Below are positions 26,293 through 36,222 of a stretch of 47,097 nucleotides of DNA, in pieces. Where the stretch lies: positions 1 through 47,097 of the forward strand of contig VEXF01000011.1 in assembly GCA_009391275.1 (NCBI GenBank), in the 5' to 3' direction. The position numbers and the translations under genes were made by a program. Position 1 is the stretch's first letter. The number at the start of each line of letters is the position of its first letter. A model generated the notes under the pieces. The model ran no database searches. It worked only from the letters and a program-made list of their open reading frames with translations, and had not been told where the DNA came from. The stretch comes from SAR202 cluster bacterium AD-804-J14_MRT_500m. GTDB taxonomy: Bacteria; Chloroflexota; Dehalococcoidia; UBA3495; GCA-2712585.

Positions 26293-26832
26293 TCAAGCTT
26301 CCGTCCCAAGCAAAGCAAGAACCATAAAAACCAACAGCCCATATGGTATGAAACCTAATATCACCACTCCAATAGCACGCAACGTCGACGTATAATCCAA
26401 CGCTTGGCGTACCGCGATGACCATTGCAAATAGCATCCAGACAGACACGATCAAAAATATGGTCTCCCCTACCACTGGAACAACACCAAATACCTTTAAC
26501 ACGCCAGGTGATTGGGCAAACCCTAGTGTTCTAGCCAGTTGGCCCCAGTCTGCATTAGTCTCATGGGATGGCAATATTTTCGTCCCAATCAGATACACTA
26601 ACCAAGCCCAGATGACCCAGCCTCCTATTGCTACAACGACCCCCACTAACAAACCTATCAATCCGATTAAGGATAGTGATACAAGGCCAGTTGCCAAAGC
26701 GACAAGCGCGACCACCAAGAGAGCTTGCCCTGTAGATGATGAGTCAGCCTCCACCTCTTCGTATACTTCTGGGTCAAGACGCGAGGCCCCAATCATCCTT
26801 TGTATCATGCCGCCTGATCGTTCGGAAGCCAT
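26293..26832 (-). CDS. YIP1-like multi-pass membrane protein
   Basis: A 179-aa protein with a short soluble N-terminus (MASERSGGMIQRMIGASRLDPEVYEEVEAD). About five hydrophobic helices follow (~36-56, 58-85, 118-128, 130-146, 152-176). This layout, and the helix pair around WVIWAWLVYLIGTKILP, fit the YIP1 domain family, whose bacterial role is unknown. ATG 26832 has AAGGAGGG about 9 nt upstream. It converges on the lipoprotein gene with only 9 bp between stops and no terminator visible there. Confidence 0.75.
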   Translation of the reverse strand: MASERSGGMIQRMIGASRLDPEVYEEVEADSSSTGQALLVVALVALATGLVSLSLIGLIGLLVGVVVAIGGWVIWAWLVYLIGTKILPSHETNADWGQLARTLGFAQSPGVLKVFGVVPVVGETIFLIVSVWMLFAMVIAVRQALDYTSTLRAIGVVILGFIPYGLLVFMVLALLGTEA

Positions 26833-27299
26833 ATACCTAACCCTCCTTGTATATAGGGCGCAAATCGCTAGCTCCCTATCCGGTTTACTCTGACTATGTT
26901 AATTGAAAAACAACCAGACCTCATCGCTTTTTAATGCCCTGTTTATTAAGATCTAAGTAGTTACCTATGTGATATTCATGTCCGAGAACCATGCGTCCGG
27001 ATTACCGAAACGTAATATCGAGTTAATACATCTAACCTAACCATGCCATATTACACCTGACACCAACCGCTATAACAATCTTTATCAGGCCGATCGACAG
27101 GATACCTACCTGATTTACATAAAAATATAATAGGAGATACACTGCTACTTAGTCTCGATAATTCTAAAGACTAGCTAGATTTCGGTGCCGTGCCCTGATG
27201 CACGAAACTTTTACCTATTCGAAGGAGAGTTAGCCGTGAGCAATCTGGAGATCTCGCCCAACCTGTTCTACACTGTCGCATGACGGTCCATAAAACCAT
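26833..27299. other. Long AT-rich intergenic region with a possible 15-aa ORF
   Basis: 467 bp without a convincing gene. At 27222-27229 AAGGAGAG precedes GTG 27236, which opens a 15-codon frame (MSNLEISPNLFYTVA) ending at 27283. This could be a short peptide or the leftover start of the pseudogene downstream. Nothing else is evident. Confidence 0.4.
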
Positions 27300-27623
27300 G
27301 CTGAGGAGGACGCTGCAGAACAGGTAAGGGGAAAGGTTAATGAAATCGAAGACCTACTAGTCCAATCTAAAGCTGTCCATGCTTTGGACGAGTTTAATCT
27401 CACGGTTCAGTTGAACTCTAAACTAGCACATCTCAACACCGTGATCAGCGGCAATGATGGTGTGCCCAGCTAACCAACTTGTGATGTCGTTGAGAATCTA
27501 TCAGCACACATACACGCACAGAAAGCACGGCTTAAAGATGCAATCAAACAGGATTTACCACCGTTTATAAATCTGATTCATGAACTAGACGTTCCCAAGA
27601 TGCTACCAGATTACGAATCTTAA
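27300..27623 (+). pseudogene. C-terminal remnant of an Asp-box/sortilin-like protein
   Basis: One frame reads EEDAAEQVRGKVNEIEDLLV, QSKAVHALDEFNLTVQLNSK and LAHLNTVISGNDGVPS, meets TAA at 27471-27473, and continues in the same frame as CDVVENLSAHIHAQKARLKD to TAA 27621-27623. A helical segment with DEFNLTVELNxKLAHL and two following helices is what I recall from C-termini of VPS10/BNR-type secreted proteins in related bacteria. Here it has no start or propeller and contains an internal stop, so it is a decayed copy. It lies 1 kb from the intact Asp-box lipoprotein, which has a different C-terminus. Confidence 0.6.
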
Positions 27624-27789
27624 TTGAAAAGGATCATGTCCATTCTAGCGTACCGGATATCTATAACAAATTTGCTCAAATATCCTAGACATTAAGTTAA
27701 CGTTAGCCTGAACAAGACGCGAACTGTAACGTGCAAAAGGTTGCTGCGTCTTGTCGCCCACTGTGTCTGTGATACAGCTGGATTGTTGG

Positions 27790-27860
27790 CTGCCGAGCCT
27801 GGATTCGAACCAGGGTTACGTGATCCAGAGTCACGTGTGATACCACTACACCACTCGGCA
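27790..27860 (-). tRNA. tRNA-Gln (anticodon CTG)
   Basis: Minus strand. The acceptor pair is TGCCGAG/CTCGGCA. The anticodon arm is CGTGA-CTCTGGA-TCACG, placing CTG at positions 34-36. The T-arm is CCTGG-TTCGAAT-CCAGG. The discriminator is G at 27790; no CCA is encoded. Confidence 0.95.
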
Positions 27861-27941
27861 ATGCATCGCCACACGGAGATAATATATTACATTAATCTGA
27901 AGGAACGGAGAAATCTTGTGTTAAAATGAAGCGGCGATTGA

Positions 27942-28018
27942 GGCGCATTCGTCTAGTGGACTAGGACGCCGCCCTCTCAAGGCGGAGATCACGGGTTCGA
28001 ACCCCGTATGCGCCACCA
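27942..28018 (+). tRNA. tRNA-Glu (anticodon CTC)
   Basis: The acceptor pair is GGCGCAT/ATGCGCC. The anticodon arm is CCGCC-CTCTCAA-GGCGG, giving anticodon CTC. The T-arm ACGGG-TTCGAAC-CCCGT is intact. The discriminator is A with an encoded CCA at 28016-28018. TTAAAAT at 27921-27927 could be a -10. It is divergent from tRNA-Gln. Confidence 0.95.
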
Positions 28019-28150
28019 AAATTGACCATCTTAATAGGCTTTGTTTCTCAAGAATATTATTCGGATACGATCAGCAGACTTAACGGCACCTGCCCATATG
28101 TAGGGGTCCATTTAACTGTACAACTCAAATTTGGTCCGTAGGAGAACACA

Positions 28151-29059
28151 GTGGGAGAATTCCAAGGCGTTGTCCCTGCATTAATCACACCATTTGACTC
28201 AAAAGGCAAGATTGATGAAGACGCCCTATGCCAGTTAATCGAACGAAATATAGAGGCTAACGTTGATGGTTTCTGGATTACCGGCGGTACAGGAGAAAGT
28301 GTCCTTCTGACAGATGATGAGATTATAAGAGTCGCCCAGCTATCTGGACTACAATGTCGAGGAAGAGTGAAAACCATAGTCCATGTTGGCGCACTTACAA
28401 CCCGTAGTGCAGTCAAAATGGCTACGGCGGTAGGAAAAGCAAACATTGACGCCATTAGCTGCGTCCCTCCTTTTTTTTACCGACCCAATATTGAAGGTAT
28501 AATCAATCACTACAAAGCTATTTCCGATGCCGCGTCACTACCATTTTTTGTATACAACCAGCCTAAATATACTGGGGTTGAAATATCCCCCAATTTAATG
28601 AAAACCCTAATAGACCACGTTCCTCTCGTAGCGGGCGTAAAACATTCCGCTCCAGATTTCCATAACATTCGCCGCTTTTCCCAGCTTGGCATAGATGTTT
28701 TTACCGGCAGCGGTTCCTTGTTCATCCCAGCACTTGTATCTGGGGCATCAGGAGTCGTAGACGGTCCTTTGACGGTGGCTCCTGAACTTTGGGTAAGCGC
28801 GTATGAAGCTTTCAAGAAAGGCGACATAGAACGCGCTTTGGTTCTTCAGGAGAAGGGAGCCAAGCTAGTAGATCTCGCCGGGAAATTTGGGATGCAAGCA
28901 ACTTGCAAAGCTCTCGTGAATGCTCGATTACACATTAACGCAGGGTCTCCAAGATTGCCGATAGCTTCGTTAACCGACGAGGAGACCAAGCAGCTGCTCC
29001 GCGAAGCTCAAGATATGGGCCTTATTAGACCTGATACCATTTTAAGTCCGGGATCTTAA
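28151..29059 (+). CDS. DapA / N-acetylneuraminate lyase family aldolase
   Basis: A TIM-barrel class I aldolase that forms a lysine Schiff base with a pyruvate-like substrate. It has 302 aa. GGTGES is at 45-50, the Tyr135 in FVYNQP and the Schiff-base Lys164 in AGVKHSAPD. These residues do not distinguish 4-hydroxy-tetrahydrodipicolinate synthase from other members. Its position next to a catabolic hydantoinase operon, away from lysine genes, favours a degradative lyase (inference). It uses a GTG start at 28151 with AGGAG about 7 nt upstream. Its TAA overlaps the hyuA stop on the other strand in a shared TTAA. Confidence 0.88.
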   Translation: MGEFQGVVPALITPFDSKGKIDEDALCQLIERNIEANVDGFWITGGTGESVLLTDDEIIRVAQLSGLQCRGRVKTIVHVGALTTRSAVKMATAVGKANIDAISCVPPFFYRPNIEGIINHYKAISDAASLPFFVYNQPKYTGVEISPNLMKTLIDHVPLVAGVKHSAPDFHNIRRFSQLGIDVFTGSGSLFIPALVSGASGVVDGPLTVAPELWVSAYEAFKKGDIERALVLQEKGAKLVDLAGKFGMQATCKALVNARLHINAGSPRLPIASLTDEETKQLLREAQDMGLIRPDTILSPGS

Positions 29060-31176
29060 GCTAAATAATCCCCTCGGGTAACCCAAACATTCCCAAAATC
29101 GTCCACTAAACCTATGAATCCAGTATCAATCACTGTAGTCGCGTCTAGTTGTTCGATAACCGCTGGACCAACTATTTGGTTGCCCGCCATAAGATGATTT
29201 CTGTCATAGACCAAGCAATTAATTAAATCATCAGTCGTTTTTGAATATATTTTCCTAGCACCTTTACATGCTGTGGACGCATCGTCCGAGCCCTTGTCTA
29301 TTTCGTGAACTCTTAATCCTTCCGTTGTGGCAAACGCCTCAATTCGAAAATTAACGACTTCCACAGAATCTTCTGAGCTAGAGTGCCCATACATCTGCTG
29401 GTGAAGGCGAATAAATTCCTTTTTAGCCTCCTGCAGTTGATCTTTTGATTTGGGTGGTGTTTTAAGGTTAACGGTCAATTCCCAGTTTTGCCCTACATAA
29501 CGCATATCCATAGACATAGTGACATTCCTTTTATCTAAGTCTATATGCTCGCTATCCATCCATATGCGAGCCCGTTTTCCCAAATCATCCGCGGTGGCTA
29601 ACATACTCGCTAAATGTCCTTCATCCCAGTTTGTAACTCGGGTTTTCACGAACTCATTCCGTATCTGGGCTTGACATAACCCTTGAGCCGAAAACAAGCC
29701 AGGGTACAGCGGAATAATTATCTCTTTTATACCGAGAGAGCTCGCCAAATCTACTGCATGCAAAGGACCAGCACCACCAAACGCAATCATAGTAAATTCT
29801 CTAGGGTCAAAGCCGCGTTGAACTGACACTACCTTCAATATACCTTCCATTTGCGCATTGGCAATTTCTAAGATGCCTTTCGCGGCTTGCTGTATTGTCA
29901 TACGCAGTGGAATCGCCACTTGGTGTTCAACGGCTGCTTTAGCTGCCTCCTTGTCCACTGCAATTTCCTCAGCCAGTAATGATTCTGGGCTGATCCGTCC
30001 TAAAACGACCTGGGCATCTGTAACTGTTGGTAGGTTTCCGCCCCGACCGTAGCTTGCGGGTCCCGGATCTGAACCGGCGCTCTGAGGTCCCACCTTCAAA
30101 ATCCCTGCTCGATCTATCCATGCAATGCTTCCACCTCCAGCACTGCATTCGACCAGATCGGTCATCGCTGCCCTAATCGGATAACCCCTACTCCTCGTGG
30201 TGAAAGCTCCATGTTGTTCAGTGCCAACTTCAAACTCGAATGCGAGTCGTGGTGTAGCATTCTCCATCAGACTTGCTTTAGCAGTTGTCCCGCCCATGTC
30301 AAAAGAAACTAACCGATGCCTTCCAACCAGTCTCCCTAATTGAGCTGCTGCAATCACACCAGCCGCCGGCCCAGATTCAGTCGTCGCGTGTGCATATCTA
30401 ATCGCTGTGTTGGATCCAACTAGCCCTCCAGATGACTGCATAATATACAACCTGGATACAGGGGACAGGACATCCGAGACACCTTGTTCAAGCTTGGTGA
30501 TATACCCTTTAAGAACTGGAGCCAAGTATGCCGCAACTGCAACCGTACTGGCGCGTTCAAATTCTCTGAACTCTGCCGCTATATCAGATGAGATCAGTAC
30601 AAATCCATTTACATCGGCTAGACGAAATTCTTCTTCGGCAATTTGTTGGGCTCTGACTTCATGTTGAGAATTGGCAAAGGAAAATAAGAAGCATATCCCT
30701 ATCGCGTCCACGCCGTTAGAAATCAGATCCTTGATAACAGTTCGACATTCTGGTTCGTTTAACTTCGTTATTACTGATCCATCGGCAGATACTCGTTCTT
30801 CTACCTGTCGCCTAAGACGACGAGGTGCCAATGGTTCCGCGCGGTCTACTGTGAAATCGAACTGATCAGGTTCTATTTGGCGACCGATTTCCAACACATC
30901 CAGGAAGCCTCTGGTGGTAATGAACCCTAATGTTGCACCTTTCCGTTCTAGTATGGCATTAGTCCCCACTGTCGTACCGTGTGCTACATATGGAACGTCA
31001 CCGCTTCTAAATTTCTGATTCGCCAAAACACGCTCTAATCCATTTAAAAAACACAAAGTCAGGTCACGAGGAGTAGTGGGTATCTTGACAACAGTGACCT
31101 CCCCAGTTTCTTCGTTATACCAAAGATGATCCGTGAAAGTTCCCCCAATATCTATTCCAACTCGAAAACTAGTCAA
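29056..31176 (-). CDS. Hydantoinase/5-oxoprolinase A-type subunit (HyuA), second operon
   Basis: The ATP-binding subunit, 706 aa. The N-terminal motif is RVGIDIGGTFTDHLWY, followed by HGTTVGTNAILERKG, SGPAAGVIAAAQLG, FDMGGTTAKASLM, SAGGGSIAWIDR and [13 protein letters not shown]. The start is TTG 31176: it overlaps the hyuB stop as TTGA and has GGAGGG about 5 nt upstream, so translation is coupled in the order B then A. Its composition matches the host background, unlike the first hyuA. It converges on the DapA-family gene with a 4-nt overlap at the stops. The substrate is unknown. Confidence 0.93.
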   Translation of the reverse strand: MTSFRVGIDIGGTFTDHLWYNEETGEVTVVKIPTTPRDLTLCFLNGLERVLANQKFRSGDVPYVAHGTTVGTNAILERKGATLGFITTRGFLDVLEIGRQIEPDQFDFTVDRAEPLAPRRLRRQVEERVSADGSVITKLNEPECRTVIKDLISNGVDAIGICFLFSFANSQHEVRAQQIAEEEFRLADVNGFVLISSDIAAEFREFERASTVAVAAYLAPVLKGYITKLEQGVSDVLSPVSRLYIMQSSGGLVGSNTAIRYAHATTESGPAAGVIAAAQLGRLVGRHRLVSFDMGGTTAKASLMENATPRLAFEFEVGTEQHGAFTTRSRGYPIRAAMTDLVECSAGGGSIAWIDRAGILKVGPQSAGSDPGPASYGRGGNLPTVTDAQVVLGRISPESLLAEEIAVDKEAAKAAVEHQVAIPLRMTIQQAAKGILEIANAQMEGILKVVSVQRGFDPREFTMIAFGGAGPLHAVDLASSLGIKEIIIPLYPGLFSAQGLCQAQIRNEFVKTRVTNWDEGHLASMLATADDLGKRARIWMDSEHIDLDKRNVTMSMDMRYVGQNWELTVNLKTPPKSKDQLQEAKKEFIRLHQQMYGHSSSEDSVEVVNFRIEAFATTEGLRVHEIDKGSDDASTACKGARKIYSKTTDDLINCLVYDRNHLMAGNQIVGPAVIEQLDATTVIDTGFIGLVDDFGNVWVTRGDYLA

Positions 31177-32921
31177 AGAGCCCTCCGGACTCGACGTAAA
31201 GCGTTGGTATCAATCTCTCTGATGGTCAACGCTTCAGGATCTATTGCTACACCATAGATGTCAGATGCACGTAATAGTGATATTTTCCCATCCTGTACAT
31301 CTTTTAAGACAGCCTCAGGTGACCGGTCAAAAGGGTTTCCGTATCCACCTCCCCCGCCTGCGAATACAGTGACCACATCACCTTTTTTTAATTCATAGTT
31401 AGTTGTTTCACGTGGCAACTCTTTTGGAGTTTCCGAATCATAGTTAAGAACCAATTTAGATAGGCTCCCTGGTTTTCCTCCGTTAATACCGGGTGCAGGG
31501 ATCTTGTGACGATTGGAATGTGTGGCTAAATATACATCTTCCAACATCTCCCAATCTTGGCGAACGCCGACACCTCCGCGAAACTTCCCTGCACCCTCTG
31601 AGTCTTTAATATATTCCAATCGCAAACCCCGAATCGGATATTGTAATTCCATAGGTTCTACAGGCAAATTTAGAACCTCATGCACCGAATCTAGCCCATC
31701 TTTAAACGTCCGTGCACCTCCCCCACCGCCCACAGTCTGATAATGTATAAAATACCTCTCCCCTTCATGATTGCTGAATCCCACACCGTGCACACCATGC
31801 CATGGTCCTCTCGATTTAGCAGGAAAGACTTCCATTACGGCTGCCAAGATCGCGTCACGTATCAAATAGGTAGTCTCCGTACGCGCACCTACAGCAGCAG
31901 GAAGTTTAGCATTTACCAATGAATCGTCAGGCAGAATCACTGTAAACGGTTTAAGGAATCCAGCATTAATTGGAACGGAATCATCGACCAATAAATTCCT
32001 GAACACTCCTACCACCATTTGCTTGGTCCCGTGTCCAGCAACATTAATTCCCCACTTGGCCGTTGGACCGCTGCCGGTAAAATCTACAGAAATGCGTGGA
32101 TCTGGCTGATGTTCTATCGAAATTTGAACTTTGATAGGCAATGGAACATCACTGCCGAGATCATCATCCAGATAATCCACCGCGGTCCAAATACCTGTAG
32201 GTGAATCAAGTATAGCTTGTTGGAGACGCAGTTCTGAATACCTTATTAAAGCCAGCATGTACCGTTTCAATCCATCTGCTCCGTACCGATCCACCAGTTC
32301 AGAAACACGACGTTCGGCTACCTGCAAAGATGCAGTATGAGCCCGAATATCTGCTGCCCTTTCATAGGGCCCACGCATGTTGGCAAGCAAAATTTCGTGA
32401 ACATCTTTATTAAGACAACCAGCTTTATACAGGGCTACAGGCGGGACCCGAATGCCCTCTTGGTATATCTCAGTCGCATCGCCGACTACCCCTTGGGCTG
32501 GAGCTTTCCCTCCAACATCCGCCCAATGACCTTGGTTACATACAAAGCAGATCAGATCACCTTCATAAAAAACAGGTTTTAAAAAGGACATATCAGGAAG
32601 ATGCGTGGGGCCGCCTAGATAAGGATCATTCATCACATAGATATCCCCAACCGCCATGTCTCGGCCAAATTTTTCCAGTATCCTTGCGCCAACAGGGCCA
32701 TATCCAGAATTGTTATATTGACCACCAGAAAACCTGCCGCCACAGAATGGTTGACCATTTGAATCTAGGAGCCATACAGAACAATCTTTGCGTTCTTTGA
32801 TGTTTGTTGAATATGCTGAACGAACTAATATGGCTTGAGCCTCGTCACACAAAGTCATAAAGGCATTAAGAACGACCTCAACAACTACCGGATCTTCTCC
32901 GATCAAATTATTACCACCCAT
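31173..32921 (-). CDS. Hydantoinase/5-oxoprolinase B-type subunit (HyuB), second operon
   Basis: 582 aa. The N-terminal part contains DPVVVEVVLNAFMTLCDEAQ and ILVRSAYSTNIKERKDCS. The conserved block GDIYVMNDPYLGGPTHLPDM follows. Later come TETTYLIRDAILAAVMEVFP and the C-terminal AGGGGGYGNPFDRSPEAVL. Both are typical of the B-type family and intact. The ATG at 32921 is preceded by GGGGAG. It is the first gene of the B-A pair, the reverse of the operon at 12-16 kb. The two pairs therefore probably have different origins and substrates. Confidence 0.92.
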   Translation of the reverse strand: MGGNNLIGEDPVVVEVVLNAFMTLCDEAQAILVRSAYSTNIKERKDCSVWLLDSNGQPFCGGRFSGGQYNNSGYGPVGARILEKFGRDMAVGDIYVMNDPYLGGPTHLPDMSFLKPVFYEGDLICFVCNQGHWADVGGKAPAQGVVGDATEIYQEGIRVPPVALYKAGCLNKDVHEILLANMRGPYERAADIRAHTASLQVAERRVSELVDRYGADGLKRYMLALIRYSELRLQQAILDSPTGIWTAVDYLDDDLGSDVPLPIKVQISIEHQPDPRISVDFTGSGPTAKWGINVAGHGTKQMVVGVFRNLLVDDSVPINAGFLKPFTVILPDDSLVNAKLPAAVGARTETTYLIRDAILAAVMEVFPAKSRGPWHGVHGVGFSNHEGERYFIHYQTVGGGGGARTFKDGLDSVHEVLNLPVEPMELQYPIRGLRLEYIKDSEGAGKFRGGVGVRQDWEMLEDVYLATHSNRHKIPAPGINGGKPGSLSKLVLNYDSETPKELPRETTNYELKKGDVVTVFAGGGGGYGNPFDRSPEAVLKDVQDGKISLLRASDIYGVAIDPEALTIREIDTNALRRVRRAL

Positions 32922-33347
32922 TAAACTCCCCAGTTGTTTCCTGTTCTATCATGAGATTGATTCGATTTTTGTAACCCATGTCAGGCTGCCCGAATGGTGC
33001 TTATGACCAAATTCCCTAAGGGCCGAAAGCCTCAGCGCTGTAGTATAACTTCATAGGTTCCACAGGTCATTATCGCAGTTGCAGATCGTTCTGTTTCCTG
33101 TCCATCTCAGCATGATCGGCATCCTATCCACAGAACGCCTAGTATGAACCAACATCGGGTCTGATTTAGGACCGGAGGTTATATGCAGCTATCCTTTGTA
33201 TACTCATAAGCACTAACATACACCCTCAGATCACAACTGGACTACGCACTTGCAGAAATTAACTTCAACATCTTTTGGCTGGATCTACTAGGTGAAAAAC
33301 AAAATGTCACGGAATTATCTCAATCCCTGCGCAAGACTGATCGACCG
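32922..33347. other. Intergenic region between divergent genes
   Basis: 426 bp between hyuB (minus) and the MFS gene (plus). It must hold the promoters of both. No tRNA, repeat, strong hairpin or convincing small gene is visible. A short frame from ATG near 33304 (about 20 codons) overlaps the MFS start out of frame and has no support. Confidence 0.5.
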
Positions 33348-34592
33348 ATGTCAGACTCACCTTACCCCTCTATGACATCAACCTCCCATCCTCCTAGGTA
33401 TCGATGGGTCGTTTTTGGGGTCTGGGTCATCTGTAGTGTTAGTGGCTTTATGGTTGTTTCTACCGTAGGTATTCTCCTGCCGTCCATTAGTTCTGATTTG
33501 CATTTGTCGCCTGCACAACAGGGAATCCTTGGCTCCGCAGCTTTCTGGGGCAACCTTGCACTAGCCATTCCTCTAACCTGGTGGGCCTCCAGATTCCGTC
33601 TTAAACCTTTGACAACGTTAACTTTAGCTCTCGGTACCTGCTCTTTATTTCTCCAAGGATGGTCTCCTATCTTCATCGTCCTTATTTTGGGGCGTCTCAC
33701 TTTTGGTCTTTCTGTAGTCGCTAGAGAACCAGCCCGTGCCATGTTGCTACGCCAATGGTTTCGCCCACATGAAGTCATATGGGCACAAAGTATCGGAGCA
33801 GCTATGTTTGGCGTAGTAGTAGGCGGTGGAATATTAGTGACCCCATATATATTAGATGCCTTCGGTGACAGTTGGAGAGCCACTTTCAATATTTTTGCCA
33901 TCGCATTTGTGATCCTGACCGTAATATGGATCATTTCTGGGCGAGAGCAAGCAGAACTCGAGGCTGATAGCACTAACCAGAGCCAATCCGGAATTATCCA
34001 GCGTGCCTTATCTTATCGAGATGTCTGGATCACAAGCTTTGGATTCCTTGGAGCCACGTTTGCCTGGTCTGGTTTTGTGGGGTTTCTTCCAACACTCTTG
34101 TTAGAGTCTTCGGATATATCCCTTCATTGGTCCGGCTTAATTTTAGCTATTTTTATAATAATAGGCGGTGTGGCTGGCCTGTTCCTTGCACGCGCCGCCA
34201 TGGCGGTAAATAACCGCCGGTATTTTCTACAATCACTAGGAATACTGATGGCCTGTACATACATAGGCATGACTTTAACTTCCAGCGTACCACTCCTGCT
34301 AATCCTATCTGTTTTAAATGGGCTAGCCTGGGGATTTTGGCCCATTTTGCATTCTGTCCCATTTCAGCTACCTGGGATACGCACCAGAGAAATTGCTGTC
34401 GCTTTGGCTTTGATCACTATGATGATTGCTGCTGGTACTGCGTTAGGCCCATTAGTGACAGGATTCTTGCAAGAAACCACAGGTTCTTTAAAGACCGCGC
34501 TAGTTATCATAGGTGTGGCTCCGATCTCACTCACTATTTCCGGCACATTACTTAGCCTTATGGCCCAACAAGTACGTCCGGTTTCTAGCTAA
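33348..34592 (+). CDS. Major facilitator superfamily transporter
   Basis: A 12-helix secondary transporter, 414 aa, probably importing an organic anion or exporting a product. Helices alternate regularly from residue ~18 (YRWVVFGVWVICSVSGFMVVS). The loop 2-3 region is WWASRFRLKPLTT rather than the strict GxxxDRxGR signature. A REPARAMLLRQWF motif follows helix 4, as in anion/sugar-phosphate symporter relatives. The C-terminal half begins near residue 225. The start is ATG 33348, with M9 as an alternative. It overlaps the acyl-CoA ligase stop by 8 nt in convergent orientation. Confidence 0.88.
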   Translation: MSDSPYPSMTSTSHPPRYRWVVFGVWVICSVSGFMVVSTVGILLPSISSDLHLSPAQQGILGSAAFWGNLALAIPLTWWASRFRLKPLTTLTLALGTCSLFLQGWSPIFIVLILGRLTFGLSVVAREPARAMLLRQWFRPHEVIWAQSIGAAMFGVVVGGGILVTPYILDAFGDSWRATFNIFAIAFVILTVIWIISGREQAELEADSTNQSQSGIIQRALSYRDVWITSFGFLGATFAWSGFVGFLPTLLLESSDISLHWSGLILAIFIIIGGVAGLFLARAAMAVNNRRYFLQSLGILMACTYIGMTLTSSVPLLLILSVLNGLAWGFWPILHSVPFQLPGIRTREIAVALALITMMIAAGTALGPLVTGFLQETTGSLKTALVIIGVAPISLTISGTLLSLMAQQVRPVSS

Positions 34593-36222
34593 GCTCCCAC
34601 TTCTGAGAGACCTCGACAAGTTGAGATCTCAACACCGTTTTTGCAAATTTCCCAACACTCGTTTTCGGAAGAACATCCTGGATGATAATTTCGTCTGGGA
34701 TCCACCATCTCGCTACTTTGTCTGAAAGGAACTGCTTAAGCTCATCCGCATCTAGTTCGCCCGTGTACTGAGGCTTCGCCACCACGACTGCCACAGGCCT
34801 TTCCTGCCAGTGAGGATGAGGCAATCCCACGACCGCCGCTTCAAGCACCTTAGGATGGGCCATCAGAGAGTTCTCCAATTCAACGGACGATATCCATTCC
34901 CCGCCAGACTTAATTAGATCTTTTGTCCGATCCACGAGTTGCAAATAGCCTTCAGCGTCCATGGTCGCTACATCTCCGGTTCGGAGCCATCCATCGACGA
35001 ACTTATCTTCTTGCTCCAAATCATCATAATACTTCCCTGTTACGTAAGGACCTCGAACTTGTAATTCACCGAATTGTTCCCCATCCCAAGGTAATTCTTC
35101 CCCTGAATCAAGATCCATGATGCGGCATTCTACAGTCGGTACTATAGTCCCCTGTTTAAACAATACCTCATCTTGTTTTTCTATCGACAAAGAATCCATT
35201 GATGATTTCAAACGGCTAATAGTGCCGATCGGGGACATTTCGGTCATACCCCAAGCATGAATCATCTGTATTCCTAATTCTCGGTACCCTAAGATCAAAG
35301 AAGGAGGCGCAGCAGATCCTCCACAATAGATATGCGTTAGCTTGGGTAATCTTTTCCCTGTCCTTTGTAAATAATTCAGAAGAGGTATCCATACCGTTGG
35401 GACTCCGGACACTATCGTGACACCTTCCTCATCAAGTAAGTTGGCTAATCGATCAGGATCTAGAAACCGATCACTAAAAACCTGCGCAGAACCTGCTAAC
35501 GCTGCTGCGAACGGCATCCCCCAACCGTTAGCATGGAACATTGGAACTGCGTATTGAACCACGTCACGTTCAGAAAGATTTACACTATTGGGATGTCCTA
35601 TAACCAACGAGTGAAGAACACTAGAACGATGACTATAGACTACCCCTTTTGGCTTACCAGTAGTCCCAGATGTGTAGCACATCGCCGCAGCCGATCTTTC
35701 ATCTAAAGCTGGCCAGGTAAAATCTGGATCCCCCGTAGCCAAAAAATCCTCGTAGTTCACAGTGTTAGCAGGTGACCCACAGGGTTCTTCACCATCATTC
35801 ATAAGGACAACAAGATCAACAGTAGGAATCTTGCCGACCACTTTTTCAAGGGCTGGAAAGGCAGATCTGTCACAAAAAATCACTCGGTCCGCCGCATGAT
35901 TGATAATGTACTCCAAATGTTCGGCAAACAACCTCACATTTAAGGTATGAAGCACTGCCCCCATACACGGTATTGCAAAATAACATTCTAAGTGTCGTTG
36001 GTTATTCCATGCGAATGTAGCTACTCGATCACCTTGTACGATCCCATGTTTAGACAATGCACTGGCTAAACGACCTACTCTCCTAACCAGTGATCCATAA
36101 TTGGATCTGCACGGAGGACCATCAGCCCTCTGAGTGATCAACTGTTTTTGGGGATAAAGTTTCTCCAATCGCCAGAGTATATGCCGAATAGTCAACGGCA
36201 CATCCATCATCGTGCTCAGCAT
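34585..36222 (-). CDS. Acyl-CoA synthetase (AMP-binding, medium/long-chain type)
   Basis: It activates a carboxylic acid to its CoA thioester via an acyl-adenylate. It has 545 aa. The phosphate loop is YTSGTTGKPKGVVYSHRS (~189-206), the A5 motif is AWGMTE, and TGDVATMDAEGYLQLVDRTKDLIKSGGEWIS forms the hinge region. The C-terminal catalytic lysine is in LPKTSVGKFAK. It closely resembles fatty-acid-CoA ligases of the alkK/FadD-like group. ATG 36222 has GGAGA about 7 nt upstream. Together with CaiB/BaiF nearby, it suggests CoA-linked catabolism. Confidence 0.92.
   Translation of the reverse strand: MLSTMMDVPLTIRHILWRLEKLYPQKQLITQRADGPPCRSNYGSLVRRVGRLASALSKHGIVQGDRVATFAWNNQRHLECYFAIPCMGAVLHTLNVRLFAEHLEYIINHAADRVIFCDRSAFPALEKVVGKIPTVDLVVLMNDGEEPCGSPANTVNYEDFLATGDPDFTWPALDERSAAAMCYTSGTTGKPKGVVYSHRSSVLHSLVIGHPNSVNLSERDVVQYAVPMFHANGWGMPFAAALAGSAQVFSDRFLDPDRLANLLDEEGVTIVSGVPTVWIPLLNYLQRTGKRLPKLTHIYCGGSAAPPSLILGYRELGIQMIHAWGMTEMSPIGTISRLKSSMDSLSIEKQDEVLFKQGTIVPTVECRIMDLDSGEELPWDGEQFGELQVRGPYVTGKYYDDLEQEDKFVDGWLRTGDVATMDAEGYLQLVDRTKDLIKSGGEWISSVELENSLMAHPKVLEAAVVGLPHPHWQERPVAVVVAKPQYTGELDADELKQFLSDKVARWWIPDEIIIQDVLPKTSVGKFAKTVLRSQLVEVSQKWELS

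Noticed and set aside
33304..33375. Small ORF in the gap before the MFS gene
   Set aside because: No Shine-Dalgarno, overlaps the MFS start out of frame and ends after about 20 codons.
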